DNA of 6,389 bases. Origin: SG8-41 sp044867805 (GTDB lineage Bacteria > Pseudomonadota > Gammaproteobacteria > Burkholderiales > SG8-41). Positions 4,564 to 6,389 of the stretch are shown in pieces. The stretch lies in the NCBI GenBank assembly GCA_044867805.1, contig JBIOVQ010000340.1, forward strand, positions 1-6,389. Reading direction: 5' to 3'. A model generated the notes under the pieces. The model saw only the letters and a list, made by a program, of their open reading frames with translations, was not told the origin of the DNA and searched no databases. The stretch's first letter is position 1. The number at the start of each line of letters is the position of its first letter. A program made the position numbers and the translations under genes.

Positions 4564-5904
4564 TCAATACACCCTGAAGTAGCGCGCCAACTGCAGTATT
4601 TTCCGCCGCATTCTGTCGAGCGGAGAGGGGAGAAAAGCGAGTTTCCGCTTGAGGGGCGCGATTTCCGTCGCGGAGGGCAGCCCTGCCAGATGCCCCGGCG
4701 GCAGCGTGGCGAGGTCCTCTGCGCGGGTGCCGTAAAAGCGACCGCGGTAGCGCACGATGTTGTAGCCGTGGTATTCGGTCTCCACGAGTATCGGAGTGTC
4801 CGAGAAGGTTTCCTCCGCGGTCGCGAGCGGCCGCCGGATGAACTCCTCCGCCCGCAGGGAATAGCGGTTGTAACCGTCATCGCGTCGCTCGTAGCCGAAC
4901 GCGCTCATGAAATCCTGCGGCAGCCGGCGGAACCGCTCCAGGGCGCGCTCCCCGAGTTTCTCCCGGTGCGAGCCGATCTGCCCGGCGTTGAATGTGGCGC
5001 TCTCGGGGTCGAATACGTGCGCCGCGAAATCCGCGGGCTTCCCCGGAACGTGGAGCTTGAGCTGCAGGGACCAGATCAGCCGGCGCTGGATCGCGTCGTC
5101 GCCGCCGCCGCGCGCGCCGACCAGCTCCTCGAACGAGACCGGGATGACATTGGGAAATTGCAGCCACGGCACGAACCCCGCCATGCGGTCGCGCAGGGTC
5201 CCGAACAGCCACGGATCCTCGATCAGCGCGAGCAGCCGCTCCTCGAACGACCGGTTCCGCAGATAGCCGCCGAAGAGGGCATTGCCGTCCCGGTGATAGT
5301 AATTGGCTTCCGACACCAGGACGTCGAGCGGATTGCGGTAGATGAACAGCGCCGGGCTGGCCGCGAACGCGTGGTGGCGGTTGCCGAAGGGGCTGCGCCG
5401 CACGGTGTCGATGAAGAAGTCCGTCGCGCGCGTGTGCGAGTTCGAATACTCGACGCAATACCAGTGCCGGGGCCGGGGCCACTCCGGGCAGATGATGCCC
5501 GCAGCGTAGCCGAAGGCCTTCGCCAGCGCGTAGAGCAGGTGCGTCCCGGCCTTGGGGATCGAGATCAGGAACAGCGGGCGCGCGTCGTAGGCGCGGCGCG
5601 TGCGCGGCGCAACGACAACGCCGTCCTTGAGGTCGACCAGCTCGAGCAATTGCTGCGACAAGGCGCCTGGATCGGTTTCCGCGAGCAGCAGGCAGGGACC
5701 CGGCGCGCCTTGCGGCGCCGCGACGACCGCGCCGGGGGCCTCGAGGCGCGCTGCGCAGCCAAGTTCTTTCGCGTCGTGCGCCGTCCTGCGCGCAAGCTCG
5801 TTGTCCGGCCAGAGCGTGATGTGGCGATGACCTGCGGCGTGAAGCTCCCGGAGCGAGGCGCGGAAGGCGGCGGCGTCGCCCGCGATCAGACGTAGCTCAA
5901 GCAT
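4564..5904 (-). CDS. Sulfotransferase family protein with extra N- and C-terminal modules
   Basis: A 446-residue protein predicted to transfer a sulfo group from PAPS. The sulfotransferase core (about 110-340) has the 5'-phosphosulfate loop SIPKAGTHLL (115-124, Lys118), the 3'-phosphate motif YRNPLDVLVSEANYYH (189-204, Arg190 and Ser198), the strand SFEEL (257-261) and a late nucleotide-binding segment GQIGSHREKL (308-317). An N-terminal region of about 105 residues, with an alternating strand-helix look (GHRHITLWPDNELARRTAHD, 25-44), is not part of the usual core. After the core, residues 373-410 hold a GYNIVRYRGRFYG motif also found in the upstream neighbour, and the tail is basic. No signal peptide or membrane segment is evident. 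The ATG at 5902-5904 follows the upstream stop by 23 bases, suggesting co-transcription, although no Shine-Dalgarno sequence is clear. The acceptor (glycan, lipid or protein) is unknown; a surface polysaccharide is a guess. Confidence 0.88.
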   Translation of the reverse strand: MLELRLIAGDAAAFRASLRELHAAGHRHITLWPDNELARRTAHDAKELGCAARLEAPGAVVAAPQGAPGPCLLLAETDPGALSQQLLELVDLKDGVVVAPRTRRAYDARPLFLISIPKAGTHLLYALAKAFGYAAGIICPEWPRPRHWYCVEYSNSHTRATDFFIDTVRRSPFGNRHHAFAASPALFIYRNPLDVLVSEANYYHRDGNALFGGYLRNRSFEERLLALIEDPWLFGTLRDRMAGFVPWLQFPNVIPVSFEELVGARGGGDDAIQRRLIWSLQLKLHVPGKPADFAAHVFDPESATFNAGQIGSHREKLGERALERFRRLPQDFMSAFGYERRDDGYNRYSLRAEEFIRRPLATAEETFSDTPILVETEYHGYNIVRYRGRFYGTRAEDLATLPPGHLAGLPSATEIAPLKRKLAFLPSPLDRMRRKILQLARYFRVY

Positions 5905-5927
5905 GCTGTGCGGAGGCGTTCTGCGTT

Positions 5928-6389
5928 CTACCCGTCACTGGTCCCGGCTACCGTAAGCTCGACTATCGCGTCCCGTACGCTTTCACGCGTAGTGCCGTCG
6001 ATCACGCCGGGCAGCCGCCGCGCCTCGTGGGAGTCGAGCCGCACCGGCCCGAGGGATTGCGGCAGCCCGTAATATACGCCCTTGTACAGCACGATGTCGT
6101 AGCCCTTCAGGCGCTCGATGAGACGCGGCGTATCGGCTGCTCCGGGGGCGGCCGGAAGCGCCATCCTCCGCAGCCGGCCCAGGGCCCGGCGCGCGTATGA
6201 CAGGGCGCGCGCGGGAAACGGCGCTCCGCCGCGCGCCTCCCGCTCCGCTGCGCGAAACGCCGCGGCGAAGCGCACCGGGTCGCGTGCGCCAAGGCCCGCT
6301 TCGTGACGCCGGCGCAACGCGCCCAGATGGCGCAGCGCGGCGGCCTGCGTGTCGTGCGAAGCGTCGAGGAAGTCGCGCAGGAAGGCATT
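5928..6389 (-). CDS. C-terminal part of an unidentified protein with a GYxIVxYxGxxYG motif
   Basis: The frame is open to the right edge, so the N-terminus is outside the window; 153 residues and a TAG stop (5928-5930) remain. I cannot name the family. The visible part begins with a charged helical stretch (NAFLRDFLDASHDTQ, then an Ala/Arg-rich region to about residue 80). It ends with LIERLKGYDIVLYKGVYYGL (90-109) followed by PQSLGPV. This last block matches the C-terminal part of the sulfotransferase just downstream. The shared block and the 23-base spacing suggest the two genes are expressed together and act in one process. A glycosyltransferase or a second sulfotransferase upstream of the edge is possible, but no catalytic motif is visible. 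Confidence 0.7.
   Translation of the reverse strand, partial: NAFLRDFLDASHDTQAAALRHLGALRRRHEAGLGARDPVRFAAAFRAAEREARGGAPFPARALSYARRALGRLRRMALPAAPGAADTPRLIERLKGYDIVLYKGVYYGLPQSLGPVRLDSHEARRLPGVIDGTTRESVRDAIVELTVAGTSDG

Noticed and set aside
4690..5895. Plus-strand open frame of 401 codons opposite the sulfotransferase
   Set aside because: It is antisense to a gene with clear sulfotransferase motifs, and its own translation is rich in Arg, Glu and Val with no motif.
5916..5929. Two tandem copies of GCGTTCT between the last two minus-strand genes
   Set aside because: Only two copies, unrelated in sequence to the other heptamers, and compatible with chance or a small duplication at a gene end.

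Overview
The window is a GC-rich bacterial segment with tight gene packing and several GTG or TTG starts. The proteins look proteobacterial, possibly betaproteobacterial, but nothing here fixes the taxon. There is no rRNA, tRNA, CRISPR array or transposase gene.

Left half (1-3530), all genes on the minus strand and probably one transcription unit read from right to left. First is a 658-residue fusion of a class II aldolase and a short-chain dehydrogenase (1468-3444). Then comes a small four-helix-bundle protein of the S23/23S-rRNA intervening-sequence family (1048-1392). Last is mtnA, methylthioribose-1-phosphate isomerase (985 to beyond the left edge). MtnA makes a 5-substituted ribulose-1-phosphate, and a class II aldolase can split such a sugar into DHAP and an aldehyde, which the fused dehydrogenase could then oxidise or reduce. 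This suggests a DHAP-shunt type route for 5'-deoxynucleoside by-products (methylthioadenosine, 5'-deoxyadenosine).

The four-helix gene is set between these two metabolic genes inside a compact cassette of about 450 bp. Both edges are arrays of a 7-bp repeat (AACTGCC/AACTGCA) in inverted orientation, and the outermost 21 bases match at 18 positions. The cassette ends almost at the mtnA start codon on one side and 10 bp short of the aldolase-dehydrogenase stop codon on the other. It looks like a small mobile element without a recognisable transposase, and it is the most unusual thing in the window.

Right half (3531-6389): a class I SAM-dependent methyltransferase on the plus strand converges on a sulfotransferase on the minus strand, across a short palindrome-rich gap. 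Upstream of the sulfotransferase is the C-terminal part of another minus-strand gene. The sulfotransferase and this partial protein share a short C-terminal motif (GYxIVxYxGxxYG), so they probably belong to one system. Modification of a surface glycan or similar polymer is plausible but not shown.
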